DNA of 64,000 nt from Prorocentrum cordatum (lineage: Eukaryota; Sar; Dinophyceae; Prorocentrales; Prorocentraceae): positions 1 to 64,000 of the forward strand of contig CAUYUJ010006335.1 of the NCBI GenBank assembly GCA_963575745.1. The letters run 5' to 3'. Under the pieces are notes generated by a model. That model did no database searches and had not been told where the DNA came from. It saw nothing but the letters and a program-made list of their open reading frames with translations. The translations under genes and the position numbers were made by a program. Of this stretch, positions 23,051 to 35,647 are shown piece after piece. Each line of letters opens with the position of its first letter. Within the stretch, counting starts at the first letter, position 1.

Positions 23051-24682
23051 GGCAACTAACTCGTAGAGCTTCCCTCAGCTAGTTATAGCTGGAAGCTAAG
23101 AGTAATTCCGGCGCGCTGGAGAGTTAGTTGGCTCGAAAAAAAAGAACTGAACTTTTCACAATTTTTGGTCGGTTGAAAATTATGTTCTCGAAATTTGACC
23201 ATTCGTTAGAGCTCTAGTATTTTTTCCCGTGATATTCGATCTTATTCCCGCTCGCCATCTTGATCTCAGCTCGATCGGGTACTTTTTACTGCCAAAAAGC
23301 ACACTGGCGGGATCGACCGTTTCGAGTCATCTTGATATGCGTTGTCGGTATTTTGTACTTAACTCGAGCTGTAGGACAGCTACAGAGCTGGTAAGCACAG
23401 CTATCGCACTCAGAATCATCAGGCGCGTTCGCCTGTTGAATCTATAGGTCTGATCTCGGTCTGCTAGCCGAGCTAGGCCCGCAAACCTATTCGTATTATT
23501 CGAGTCAACTTGATACGCGTTGTCGGTATTTTCTACTTAACTCGAGCTGTAGGGCAGCTACAGTGCTGGTAAGCACACCTATCGCACTCAGAATCATCAG
23601 GCGCGTTCGCCTGTTGAATCCATAGGTCTGAACTCGGTCTGCTAGCCGAGCTAGGTCCGCAAACCTATTCGTATTATTCGAGTCAACTTGATACGCGTTG
23701 TCGGTATTTTCTACTTAACTCGAGCTGTAGGGCAGCTACAGTGCTGGTAAGCACACATATCGCACTCAGAATCATCAGGCGCGTTCGCCTGTTGAATCCA
23801 TAGATCTGAACTCGGTCTGCTAGCCGAGCTAGGCCCGCAAACCTATTCGTATTATTCGAGTCAACTTGATACGCGTGGTGGGTATGTTGTACTGAATTCG
23901 AGCTGCAGGGCAGCTACAGTGCTGGTAAGCACACCTATCGCACTCAGAATCATCAGGCGCGTTCGCCTCTTGACCCCAGAGGTCTGAACTCGGTCTGCTA
24001 GCCGAGCTAGTTCGCAAATCTATTCGTATTATTCGAGTCATCTTGATAAACGCTCTCGGTATTTTCTGCACTTAACTCGAGCTGTAGGCAGCTACAGAGC
24101 CTACAGTCACAGAAATCGATTGAGAATTCTCGGGCGCGTTTCTCTGTTGTATCGAGAGCTCTGAACTCGGCCTGCTGCCCGAGCTAGGTTCGCGAAACTA
24201 TGCGTATTGTCCGAATCATCGTGAAAAGTGCTCAAAATTTTTTGCACAGAACTCGTTCTGGGGGAGGGCTACATTGCTGCGGGTCATAGAAATCGATTTG
24301 CACACATCAAGCGCGTTCGTTGGTCGATTCGAGAGCTCAGAACTTGGTCTGCTGCTCGAAGCAGGTCTGCGAAACTATTATATTATTCGAGTCATCCTGA
24401 GAGATGCTGTAGGTTTTCTGCGCTTAACTCGGGCTGTAGGGGGGCTGCAGGGCTGGTAATCACATGAGTCGATTCGCAGACATCAGACGCGTCCGCCTCT
24501 CGCATTGAGAGGTCTGAACACAGTCTGATCAGACGCGTCCGCTTGTCGCATTCAGAGGTAAAAAAATATTCACTATGAGTCAGAATGTTGGTAGGTGCTC
24601 TCGGTTTTCTCAAGTCGAGCTTGGAAGCTCTACGAGTTCCCCGGCGGTAACCAAGGTTGACGGTTTACCGCCGGCGCCCAGT
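23051..24682 (+). repeat. Type I unit, full-length leader, six monomers
   Basis: After a 6-bp joint (GGCAAC) the full 5' end starts at 23057, followed by six monomers whose homologous points near 23444, 23622 and 23800 are exactly 178 bp apart, and the hairpin at 24623-24682. It is a clear example of the tandem monomer array. Confidence 0.85.
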
Positions 24683-25106
24683 TTGGGGTGGTTTTGCGAT
24701 TTTTTGAAAGATACCTCGTAGAGCTCTCATGGTATGAGAGATAGAGGAATTCGGCGACAGGTTGGAGCTAGTTTGCGAAATTTCGAAAAGGGACGCGATG
24801 ATACCATCCGCGGCCTGGCTCAGCCGATTCTGCAGCTGTAACCATTCGTTTGGGCTGATAATTGCGCAGAGCGAGGCTTTATATCACAGAAGTTGCCTCT
24901 GAAATTTTCAGCTAATTCTGTCGACAATATCTTCTGAGCGAAGCCAGGAATCTGACCTCAGATTAACATAAAAAAATGAAAATTGAGGATTTGAAGACAA
25001 TCTACTGCGAAGTTCTCTGCTTCGATTCTGGGCACTCTTATGCGTGAAAGGAGCTCTGCGAGGTTCCCGGCGGTGGCCAGATTGACGGTTCACCGCCGGT
25101 GCCAGT
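24683..25106 (+). repeat. Type S variant unit
   Basis: A short S remnant, then an S start at 24713 (ACCTCGTAGAGCTCTCATGG) with the same interior as 7387-7741. The hairpin at 25050-25106 has small changes (GGTGGCCAGATTG). Confidence 0.75.
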
Positions 25107-25601
25107 ATTAGCTCTCTAGATGCACTTCCACTATTAAAACACTTGGAGGAACCAACTTTATTTAGACATGAAAAAATTATGTTTTCTGTTTCTCGAGAAA
25201 TACCTCGTAGAGCTCTTCGGCATCGATGAGCTAGAGGAATTCCGGCGCAGGGTTGAGCTAGTTGGCCCACCCGGCCGAGGCGGACAATGTGACAACTTTT
25301 GGGTGGTTTTGCGAATATTTGAAATATATTTGACCATTTATTTTGAGGAACCAGATTTTTCGCACCTGTAGTGGGCTATTGCGCGTCCGCCAGTAAAATT
25401 TTCAGGCCCATAGGTGCAGTATTACTATCAAAACATTTGGAGGAACCGAGGTTGTATAAAAGCAGAAAAACACGATTTTTCGAGTTTTTCGTTTCTCGCC
25501 TCAGAAGCTTTCTCCATGTGTTCCGACGATCGCTGTGCAAGAAAAGAGCTCTACGAGGTTCCCGGCGGTGACCAGGTTGACGGTTCACCGGCGGCGCCAG
25601 T
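25107..25601 (+). repeat. S fragment interrupted by a complete S unit
   Basis: A 94-bp S 3'-half fragment ends at CTCGAGAAA, where a complete S unit starts (TACCTCGTAG at 25201, ends 25601, 401 bp; hairpin 25546-25601). The older fragment loses its own hairpin, so insertion is not always at a hairpin end. Confidence 0.8.
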
Positions 25602-26274
25602 GTACCTCGTAGAGCTCTTCGGCATCGATGAGCTAGAGGAATTCCGGCGCAGGGTGGAGCTAGTTGGCCCACCCGGCCGAGGCGGACAATGTGACAACTT
25701 TTGAGTGGTTTTGGGAATATTTGAAAGATATTTGACCATTTATTTTGAGAAGCCAGATTTTTCGCACCTGTAGTGGGCTATGGCGCGTCCGCCGGTAACT
25801 TTTCAGGCCCATAGGCGCAGTATTACTATCAAAACACTTGGAGGAACCGAGGTTGTATAAAAGCAGAAAAACCTGATTTTTCGAGTTTTTCGTTTCTCGC
25901 CTCAGAAGCTTTTTCCATGTGTTCCGACGATCGCTGTGCAAGAAAAGAGCTCTACGAGGTTCCCGGCGGTAGCCAGGTTGACGGTTTACCGCCGGTTCCA
26001 GTTTGACCATTTATTTTGAGAAAGCAGATTTTTCGCACCTGTAGACGATTATGAGGGCCTCAGCGTCTTAATATGAGCTCTATACATGCACGTTTACTAT
26101 CAAAAGACTTGGCGAACCGAACTCTATGTCGACGTAAAAAAAACATGTTTTCTCTTTTCCGAGAAATGCTTCCAGTTGTCCTCTCGTTTCATACTCAGCA
26201 CTCTTTTACGCGTGTTAGGAGCTCTACGAGGTTCCCGGCGGTGACCAGGTTGACGGTTTACCGCCGGCGCCAGT
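25602..26274 (+). repeat. Two type S units
   Basis: A complete S unit (start 25603, end 26002, hairpin from 25947) nearly identical to 25201-25601, then a truncated S unit at 26003-26274 with the hairpin from 26218. Confidence 0.8.
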
Positions 26275-27197
26275 TCCGGGGAGCTGGAGAGCTAGTTGGC
26301 AAGAAAAATCTCGACGGACCTTTTGGTGACTTTTGGTCGGTTGAACATTTTGTTCTCAAAATTTGACCATTCGTTAGAGCTCTAGTATTTTTTCCCATGA
26401 TATTCGATCTTATTCCCGCTCGTCATCTTGATCTCAGCTCGATCGGGTAACTTTGAAGGCCAAAAAGCAGGCAGGCGGGAACATCCGTTTCGAGTCATCT
26501 TGATACGCGCTGCCGGTTTTCTCAAGATAACTCGAGCTTCAGGACAACTACAGAGCTGGTCAGCACAGCTAATGCAGCCACAGAGCTGATAATCACAGAA
26601 ATCGATTGGGAATCATGAGGCGCGTTCGTCTGTTGAATTAAGAGCTCTGAACTCGGCCTGCTCCCCGAGCTAGGTTCGCGAACCTATTGGTATTGTTCGA
26701 GTCATCTTGAGAAGTGCTCTCGGTTTTCTGTACTTAAATCGTGCTGGGGGAGGGCTACAGTGCTGCTGGTCGCAGGAATCGATTTCGAGACATCAGGCGC
26801 GTCCGTTCGTCGAACCGAGAGCTCGGAACTCGGTCTGCTGCTCGAACGAGATCCGCGAACCTGTTGTATTATTCGAGTCATCCTGAGAGGTACTCTCGGT
26901 TTTATACATTTAACTCAGGCTGTATGGGGGGCTGCAGAGCTGGTAATCACAGGAATCGATCCGCAGACATCAGACGCGTCCGCCTGTCGCATTCAGAGGT
27001 CTGAACTGGGTGTCATACTCGAGCTCGATTGGAAAACTGTTCGTTTGTTTAGTTAGAGTCATCTTGAGAGGTCTATAATCGCTTGGGCTGAAAAACTAGT
27101 CGTTCTCTGAAATGCTTTTCCACATTATATATTGTCAGGAAGCTCTACGAGTCCCCCGGCGGTAAGAAAGGTTGACGGTTTAGCGCCGGCGCCCAGT
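26275..27197 (+). repeat. Type I unit
   Basis: The unit starts TCCGGGGAGC and its hairpin is at 27138-27197. Its monomers include the subtype with CTGTATGGGGGGCTGCAG also found at 27703-28757, 30710-31751 and 35648-36202. Confidence 0.8.
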
Positions 27198-27702
27198 TCC
27201 CGGAGAGCTCGCTGAGAGCTAAAGGGTTTAAGATTAGAAGCCGGACGGTGGTGGTGCCCGCCAGGGGCTCTTTTCCGGCGGTCCACGTTCCCCGCAGCAG
27301 GTGCCTCGTAGAGCTCTTCGTCATCGATGAGCTAGAGGAATTCCGGCGCGGGGTGGAGCTAGTTGGTCGACCCGGCCAGAAAGGACAAAGTGGTAACTTT
27401 TGGGTGGTTTTGCGATTTTTTGAAAGATATTTGACAATTCATTTTAAGAAATGCAGATTTTCGCACCTGTAAACGACTATGAGGGCTTCTCTGTCTTAGT
27501 ATGAGCTCTGTAGGCGCACTGTTACTATCAAAACACTTGGAGGAACCATCTTCATGTCGACACGAAAAAATCAATTTTTCTCTTTTTCGAGAAATGCTTC
27601 CAGAAGCTCTCTCTCTTTTGACTCCGAGCACTCTGACGCGTGAAATGAGCTTTACGAGCTTCCCGGCGGTGACCAGGTTGACGGTTCACCGCCGGCGCCA
27701 GT
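27198..27702 (+). repeat. Family D fragment and complete S unit
   Basis: A GC-rich D fragment (27198-27301), homologous to the first part of 14560-14972, is followed by a complete 401-bp S unit (TGCCTCGTAG at 27302) with the hairpin from 27647. Its TIR-like end is mutated (GAGCTTTACGAG). Confidence 0.75.
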
Positions 27703-28757
27703 TCCGGGGAGCTGGAGAGCTAGTTGGCAAGAAAAATCTCGGACCCTTTGGTGACTTTTGGTCGGTTGAAAATTTTGTTCTTGAAATTCAACAATTCGTT
27801 TGAGCTCTGGTATTTTTTCCCATGATATTCGATCTTATTCCCGCTCGCCATCTTGATCTCAGCTCGATCGGGTAACTTTGAAGGCAAAAAAGCAGGCAGG
27901 CGGGAACGGTCGTTTCGAGTTATCTCGATACGCGCTGTCGGTTTTCTCAAGATAACTCGAGCTTCAGGACAACTACAGAGCTGGTCAGCACAGCTAATGC
28001 ATTCAGAATGATCAGGCGCGTTCGCCTGTTGAATCCAGAGGTCTGAACTCGGTCTGCTAGCCGAGCTAGGGTCGTAAACCTATTCGTATTATTCGAGTCA
28101 TTGTAGCAGACGTTCTTGGTTTTTCGTACTTAACTCGTTCTTCAGGGCAGCCACAGAGCTGATAATCAGAGAAATCGATTGAGAATTATCAGGCGCGTTC
28201 GTCTGTTGAATCAAGGCCTGCTCCCCGAGCTAGGTTCGCGACTCTATTGGTATTGTTCGAGTCATCTTGAGAAGTGCTCTCGGTTTTCTGTACTTAAATC
28301 GTGCTGGGGGAGGGTTGCAGTACTGCTGGTCACAGGAATCGATTTCGAGACATCAGGCGCGTCCGTTCGTCGAACCGAGAGCTCGGAACTCGGTCTGCTG
28401 CTCGAACGAGATCCGCAAAACTGTTGTATTATTCGAGTCATTCTGAGAGATACGCTCGGTTTTCTGCACTTAACTCAGGCTGTATGGGGGGCTGCAGAGC
28501 TGGTAATCACAGAAATCGATCCGCAGACATCAGACGCGTCCGCCTGTCGCATTCAGAGGTCTGAACTCGGTTTCATACTCGAGCTCGCTTGGAAAACTGT
28601 TCTTTTGTTTTGTCAGAGTCATCTTGAGAGGTCTATAATCGCTTGGGCTGGAAAACTAGTCGTTCTCTGAAATTCTTTTCTGCATTATATATTGTCAGGA
28701 AGCTCTACGAGTCCCCCGGCGGTAAGAAAGGTTGACGGTTTACCGCCGGCGCCCAGT
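27703..28757 (+). repeat. Type I unit
   Basis: The unit starts TCCGGGGAGC and its type A hairpin is at 28698-28757. It is a close relative of 26275-27197. Confidence 0.8.
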
Positions 28758-29133
28758 CGATGAGCTAGAGGAATTCCGGCGCGGGGTGGAGCTAGTTGGC
28801 CCAGCCGGCCGAGACGGACAATGTGACAACTTTTGGGTGGTTTTGCGAATATTTGAAGGAGATTTGACAATTCATTTGGAGAAAGCAGATTTTTCGCACC
28901 TGTAAACGACTATGAGGGCCTCTCTGTCTTAGTGTGAGCTCCGTAGGCGCACTTTTACTATCAAAACACTTGGGGGAACCAACTTCATGTCGACACGAAA
29001 AAATCATGTTTTTCCTCTTTCGAGAAATGCTTCCAGAAGCTCTCTCTTTCGACTCTGAGCACTCTTACGCGTGGAAGGAGCTCTACGAGGTTCCCGGCGG
29101 TGACCAGGTTGACGGTTCACCGCCGGCGCCAGT
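28758..29133 (+). repeat. Type S unit
   Basis: A 376-bp unit truncated in the leader (CGATGAGCTAGAGG), with a type B hairpin at 29077-29133. Confidence 0.8.
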
Positions 29134-30317
29134 TCCGGCGCGCTGGAGAGCTAGTTGGCAAGAAAAATCTCGACGGAACTTTTGCTGACTTTTGGTCGGT
29201 TGAAAATTTTGTTCTCGAAATTCGACCATTCGTGAGAGCTCTAGTATTTTTTCCCGTGATATTCGATCTTATTCCCGCTCGCCATCTTGATCTCAGCTCA
29301 ATCGGGTGAATATTACTATCGAAAAGCACTCTGGCGGGATCGGCCGTTTTGAGTCATCTTGATATGCGCTGACGGTTTTCTGAACATAAGTCGAGCTCTA
29401 GGGCAGCTACAGAGCTGGTAAGTACAGCTAATGCATGCAGAATGATCAGGCGCGTTCGCCTGTTGAACCCAGAGGTCTGAACTCGGTCTGCTAGCCGAGC
29501 TAGGTCCGCAAACCTATTCGTATTATTCGAGTGATCTTGACAGAAAATCTCGGTTTTCTCTACTTAACTCGAGCTGTAGGACAGCTGCAGAGCTGATACG
29601 TACGGAATATGATTCGAAATCATCAATGACCGTTTTCTGTTGAATCCAGAGCTCTGAACTCGGTCTGTTGCCCGATCTAGAATCGCGAAACTATTCGTAT
29701 TATTTGAGTCACTTTGAGAGTTGTTGTCGGCTCTCTGCACTTAACTCGGGCTGTAGGGGGCTGCATGGCTGGTAATCACTGGAATCGATTCACAGACACC
29801 AGGCGCGCCCGCCTTTCGAATCCAGAGCTCTGAACTCTGTCCGCTGCCTGATCTAGAATCGCGAAAATATCCATATTGGTCGATGCATCTTGAGAAGTGC
29901 TCTCGCGTTTCTTCACTCAAATCGCGCTGAGGGGGGGGCTACAGTGCCGATGGTCACAGGCATCGATTTTAAGACATTATGGGGTGCCCGCCTGTTGAAT
30001 CCAGAGCTCTGAACTCTGTCTGCTGCCCGATCTAGAATCAATCGCGAAATTATTTATATTGTTCGAGTCACCCTGAAAGATGCTGTCGGCTTTCTGCCTT
30101 TACTCGAACTGTAGGGGGGCTGCAGGGCTGGTAATGACAGGAGTCGATTCGCAGACATCAGACGCGTCAGCCTGTCGCATTGATAGGTTAAACATACATT
30201 CACTATGAGTCGGAATGTTGGTAGGTGCTGTCGGTTTTCTCAACTTTAGTCGAGCTAGGAAGCTCTACGAGTCTCCCGGCGGTAACCAAGGTTGACGGTT
30301 TACCGCCGGCGCCCAGT
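29134..30317 (+). repeat. Type I unit
   Basis: The unit starts TCCGGCGCGC, carries monomers and ends with a type A hairpin at 30258-30317. Confidence 0.8.
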
Positions 30318-30709
30318 AGAGCTCTTCGGCATCGATGAGCTAGAGGAATTCCGGCGCGGGGTGGAGCTAGTTGGTCGACCCGGCCAGAAAGGACAAAGTG
30401 GTAACTTTTGGGTGGTTTTGGATTTTTTTGAAAGATATTTGACAATTCATTTTGAGAAAGCAGATTTTTCGCACCTGTAAACGACTATGAGGGCCTCTCT
30501 GTCTTAGTATGAGCTCTGTAGGCGCACTTTTACTATCAAAGCACTTGGCGGAACCATCTTCGTGTCGACACGGAAAAAATCAATTTTTCCCTTTTTCGAG
30601 GAAAGCTTCCAGAAGCTCTCTCTTTCGACTCTGAGCACTCCTACGCGTAAAGGGAGCTCTACGAGGTTCCCGGCGGTGACCAGGTTGACGGTTCACCGCC
30701 GGCGCCAGT
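30318..30709 (+). repeat. Type S unit
   Basis: A 392-bp, nearly complete S unit that lost only the first bases of its leader (starts AGAGCTCTTCGG). Hairpin at 30653-30709. Confidence 0.8.
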
Positions 30710-31751
30710 TGGCAAGAAAAATCTCGACGGACCTTTTGCTGACTTTTGGTCGGTTGAAGATTTCGTTCTCAAAATTTGAACATTCGTTAGAGCTCTAGTA
30801 TTTTTTCCCATGATATTCGATCTTATTCCCGCTCACGATCTTGATCTCAGTTCGATCGGGTAACTTTAAAGGCCAAAAAGCACACGGGCGGGAACGGCCG
30901 TTTCGAGTCATCTTGATACGCGCTGTCGGTTTTCTCAAGATAACTCGAGCTTCAGAACAACTACAGAGCTGGTCAGCACAGCTAATGCATTCAGAATGAT
31001 CAGGCGCGTTCGCCTGTTGAATCCAGAGGTCTGAACTCGGTCTGCTAGCCGAGCTAGGGTCGCAAACCTATTCGTATTATTCGAGTCATTGTAGCAGACG
31101 CTCTCGGTTTTCGTACTTAACTCGATCTGTAGGGCAGCCACCGAGCCGATAATCACAGAAATCGATTGAGAATTATCAGGCGTGTTCGTCTGTTGAATCA
31201 AGAGCTCTGAACTCGGCCCGCTCCCCGGTTCGCGAACCTATTGGTATTGTTCGAGTCATCTTGAGAAGTGCTCCCGTTTTTGTGTACTTAAATCGTGCTG
31301 GGGAGGGCTACATTGCTGCTGGTCACAAAAATCGATTTCGAGACATCAGGCGCGTCCGTTCGTCGAACCGAGAGCTCGGAACTCGGTCTGCTGCTCGAAC
31401 GAGATCCGCGAAACTGTTGTATTATTCGAGTCATCCTGAGAGGTACTCTCGATTTTCTGCACTTAACTCAGGCTGTATGGGGGGCTGCAGAGCTGGTAAT
31501 CACAGGAATCGATCCGCAGACATCAGACGCGTCCGCCTGTCGCATTCAGAGGTCTGAACTCGGTTTCATACTCGAGCTCGATTGGAAAACTGTTCGTTTG
31601 TTTTGTTAGAGTCATCTTGAGAGGTCTATAATCGCTTGGGCTGAAAAACCTAGTCGTTCTCTGAAATTCTTTCCCACATTATATATTGTCAGGAAGCTCT
31701 ACGAGTCCCCCGGCGGTAAGAAAGGTTGACGGTTTACCGCCGGCGCCCAGT
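30710..31751 (+). repeat. Type I unit
   Basis: The unit starts TGGCAAGAAAAATC and ends with a hairpin at 31692-31751. It alternates with S units in this stretch (S at 30318 and 31752). Confidence 0.8.
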
Positions 31752-32150
31752 ACCTCGTAGAGCCCATCGGCATCGATGAGCTAGAGGAATTCCGGCGCGG
31801 GGTGGAGCTAGTTGGTCGACCCGGCCAGAAAGACAAAGTGGTAACTTTTGGGTGGTTTTGCTTTGATTTGAAAAATATTTGACAATTCATTTTAAGAGAG
31901 CAGATTTTTACTCCGAGCATTGGCATCTGAACTTTGTTCCCTGAGCAGCTCAGCTCTCTGGAGCCAGTTTTAGTATCAGTTGACTTGGAGAATCCGACGT
32001 TGGTTAAAAACAGAAAAACGTGATTTTTCGAGTTTTTTGTTTATCGCTCCAGAAGCTTTCTTCATGTGTTTCGAAGATTGCTGTGCATGAAAAGAGCTCT
32101 ACGAGGTTCCCGGCGGTGACCAGGTTGACGGTTTACCGCCGGTTCCCAGT
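31752..32150 (+). repeat. Complete type S unit
   Basis: A 399-bp S unit starting ACCTCGTAGAGCCC, with a hairpin from 32094 ending GGTTCCCAGT. Its 3' half is the same subtype as the S unit that hosts LINE-1 (AAAACAGAAAAACGTG shared), so it shows what that site looked like before the insertion. Confidence 0.8.
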
Positions 32151-33339
32151 CTCGACGGACCTTTTGGTGACTTTTGGTCGGTTGAAAATTTTGTTCTCGA
32201 AATTCAACCATTCGTTAGAGCTCTAGTATTTTTTCCCGTGATATTAGATCTTATTCCCGCTCGCCATCTTGATCTCAGCTCGATCGGGTACCTTTTACTG
32301 CCAAAAAGCGTCCCGGCGGGAACGACCGTTTCGAGTCATCTTGATACGCGTTGTCGGTATTTTGTTCTTAACTCGAGCTGTAGGGCAGCTACAGAGCTGG
32401 TAAGCACGCCTATCGCATTCAGAATGATCAGGCGCGTTCGGCTGTTGAATCCAGAGGTCTGAACTCGGTCTGCTAGCATAGCTAGGTCTGCAAACCTATT
32501 CGTATTATTCGAGTCGTCTTGACAGAAGCTCTCGGTTTTCTGGACTTAACTCGAGCTGTAGGGCAGCTACAGAGCTGGTAAGCACACCTATCGCATTCAG
32601 AATTATCAGGCGCGTTCGCCTGTCGAATCGAGAGGTCTGAACTCGGTCTGCTAGCCGAGCTAGGTCCGCAAACCTATTCGTATTATTCGAGTCGTCTTGG
32701 CAGACGCTCTCGATTTTCTGTACTTAACTCTCGCTGTAGGGCAGCTACAGGGCTCATTGTCACAGACATCGATGGGGAATCATCAGTCGCGTTCGTCTAT
32801 TGAACCGAAAGCTCTGAACTCGGCCTGCTGCCCGAGCTAGGTTCGCGAAACTATTCGTATTGTCCGAATCATCTTGAGAAGTGCTCTCAATTTTCTGCAC
32901 TCAACTCGTGCTGGGGGAGGGCAACAGTGCTGCGGGTCACAGATATTGATTTGCACATTTTCGTCGACTCCAGAGCTCGGAACTCGGTCTGCTGCTCGAA
33001 TTAGGTCCGCGAAACTATTACATTATTCGAGTCAAAAATGTCGGTTTTCTGCACTTAACTCGGGCTCTAGGGAAGCTGCAGGGCTGGGAATGACATGAGT
33101 GGATTCGCAGACATCAGACGCGCCCGCCTGTCGCATTCAGAGGTCTGAACTCGGTTCGATACTCGAACTGGGTTGCGAAACTGTTTCTTTTTTTGGTCAG
33201 AGTCATCTTGAGAGGTCTGAAATCGCTTGGGCTGAAAAACTAGTCGTTCTGTGGATTTTTTTCGCACTATATACTGTCAGGAAGCTCTACGAGTCCCCCG
33301 GCGGTAAGAAAGGTTGACGGTTTACCGCCGGCGCCCAGT
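32151..33339 (+). repeat. Type I unit
   Basis: The unit starts CTCGACGGACC and its hairpin is at 33280-33339. It borders the inverted block that begins at 33340. Confidence 0.8.
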
Positions 33340-35647
33340 ACAGAAAACCGAGGGCGCCTGTCAAGATCGCTCGAATAATACAAATAGGTTTGCGCAGCTA
33401 GCTCGGCTAGCAGACCGAGTTCAGACCTCTGGGTGCAACAGACGAACGCGTCTCATCATTCTGAATCGATATGGTGTGCTTACAAACTCTATAGCTGCCC
33501 TGTATCTCGAGTTAAGTCCAACATGCCGACAACGCGTATCAAGATGACTCGAAACGGTCGATCCCGCCTGGACGCTTTTTGGCAGTAAAAGGTACCCGGT
33601 CGAGCTGAGACCAAGATGGCGAGCGGGAATAGGATCGAATATCACGGGGAAAAAATAGTAGTGCTCTAACGAATGGTTGAATTTCGAGAGCAAAATTTTC
33701 AACCGACCAAAAGTCACCAAAAGGTCCGTCGAGACTGGGCGCCGGCGGTAAACCGTCAACCTTCCTTACCGCCGGGGGACTCGTAGAGCTTCCTGACAAT
33801 ATATAATATCGGAAAACTTGCAGAGAACGTATAGTCTTTCAGCCCAAGCGATTTGAGACCTCTCGATGCAACAGCCGAACGCTCCCGATGCTTCTGGATT
33901 GTCTTCTGTAAGAGCTCTGTAGATCTCCTACAGCCCGAGTTACGCGCGTAAATCGACAGCACCTCTGAAGATAACTCGAACAATAGGAATAGTTGGCAAA
34001 CCTAGCTCGAGTATCATACCGAGTTCAGACTTCTGAATGCGACAGGCGGACGTTTTTGATGTCTTCGAATCGATTCCTGTCATTACCAGCCCTGCAGCCC
34101 CCTACAGCCTCAGTTAAGTGCAGATAATCGACAGCACCTCTCAGGATGACTCCAACAATACGAACAGTTTCGCAGACCTAGTTCGGGCAGCAGACCGAGT
34201 TCCGAGCTCCGGATTCGACAGGCGGACGCCACTGATCTTCAAATCGATTCCTGTGACTACCAGCACTGTAGCCCCCAAACAGCCCAAGTTGAATACAGAA
34301 AACCGACAACACCTCTCAAGATGACTCGAACAAGATAGGTTCGCGATTCTGGATCGGGCAGCAGACCGAGTTGAGAGCTCCGGATTCAACAGACGAACAC
34401 AACTGATGATTCCGAATCGGTTTCTCTAAGTATCAGCTTTGTAGCTGTCGTATAGCTCGAGTTAAGTACAGAAACCGAGAGCGTCTGTCAAGATGACTCG
34501 AATAATACGAACAGCTTTGCGGACCTAGCTCAGCTAGCAGACCGAGTTCAGACCTCTGGATGCAACAGACGAACGCGCCTGATCATTCTGACTCGACAAG
34601 GTGTGCGTACCAGCTCTGCAGCTGTCCTCTATCTCGAGTTAAGTACAAAATACCGACAACGCGTATCAAGATGACTCAAAACGGCCGATCCCGCCAGTGT
34701 GCTTTTTGGGAGTAAAAGGTACCCGATCGAGCTGAGATTGAGATGGCGAGCGGGAATAAGATCGAATATCACGGGAAAAATACTAGAGCTCAAACGAATT
34801 GAGGAATTTCGAGAACAAAATTTTCAACCGACCAAAAGTCACCAAAAGGTCCGTCGAGACTGGGCGCCGGCGGTAAACCGTCAACCTTGATTACCGCCGG
34901 GAGACTCGTAGAGCTTCCTAGCTTGACTTAAGTTGAGAAAATCGACAGCAACTAGCAACATTCCGACTTATAGTGAATATGTTCTGACCTCTGAATGCGA
35001 CAGACGGACGCGTCTGATGTCTGCAAATCGACTTCTGTGATTACCAGCCCTGCAGCTCCCCTACAGCCCGAGTTAAGTGCAGGAAAAGGACATGACCTCT
35101 CAGGATGACTCGAACAATACAGTAGTTTTGCCTCTAATTCGGGCAGCAGACCGAGTTGCGAGCTCTCGATTCGACAGGCAGACGCGCATCATATCTTCAA
35201 ATCGATTCCTGTGACGACCAGCACTGTAGCCCCCCCTCAGCGCGAGTTGAGTGAAGAAAACCGAGAGCACTTCTCACGATGACTCGAACAATACAAATAC
35301 TTTGGCAAACCTAGTTCGAGTATCAGACCGAGTTTAGACCTCTGCATGCGAGAGACGAACGCGTCTGATGCCTCTCAATCGATCCCTGTGATTACCTGCC
35401 CTGCAGCCTCCCCTACAGCCGGGTTAAGTGCAGAAAAACGACAGCATCTCTCAGGATGACTCGAACAATAGGAATAGTTTCGCGGACCTAGTTCGGGCAA
35501 CAAGCCGATTTCGGAGCTATGGATTCCGCAGGCGAGCGCGTCTGATGTCTCTAAATTGATTCCAGTGATTACCAGCCATGCAGCACCACTACAGCCCGAG
35601 TTAAGTGCAGAAAACCGACAGCACCTCTCAAGATGACTCGAACAATA
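33340..35647 (-). repeat. Inverted block of type I units
   Basis: Orientation flips here. On the minus strand there are two hairpins (33734-33793 and 34859-34918, reading ACTGGGCGCC on the plus strand) ending two type I units, plus leader sequence. The left edge follows directly on a plus-strand CAGT. The right edge, near 35640-35648, is followed within about 45 bp by the same sequence in plus orientation, giving a fold-back. This is the only sizeable inverted stretch in the window. Confidence 0.8.

Noticed and set aside
23470-23720. tRNA genes in the monomers
   Set aside because: Box-like motifs are present but no acceptor stem, anticodon stem or T-stem could be formed.
14973-24682. CRISPR array or integron attC-like cassette array
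   Set aside because: The repeats are long (178 bp), have no unique spacers, and the window carries eukaryotic LINEs; the hairpins end transposon-like units, not gene cassettes.
25546-25704. Peptide reading KELYEVPGGDQVDG through the type B hairpin into the next S start
   Set aside because: The hairpin is open in this frame in many copies, but the unit interiors contain stops in all frames and base changes follow stem pairing, not codons.
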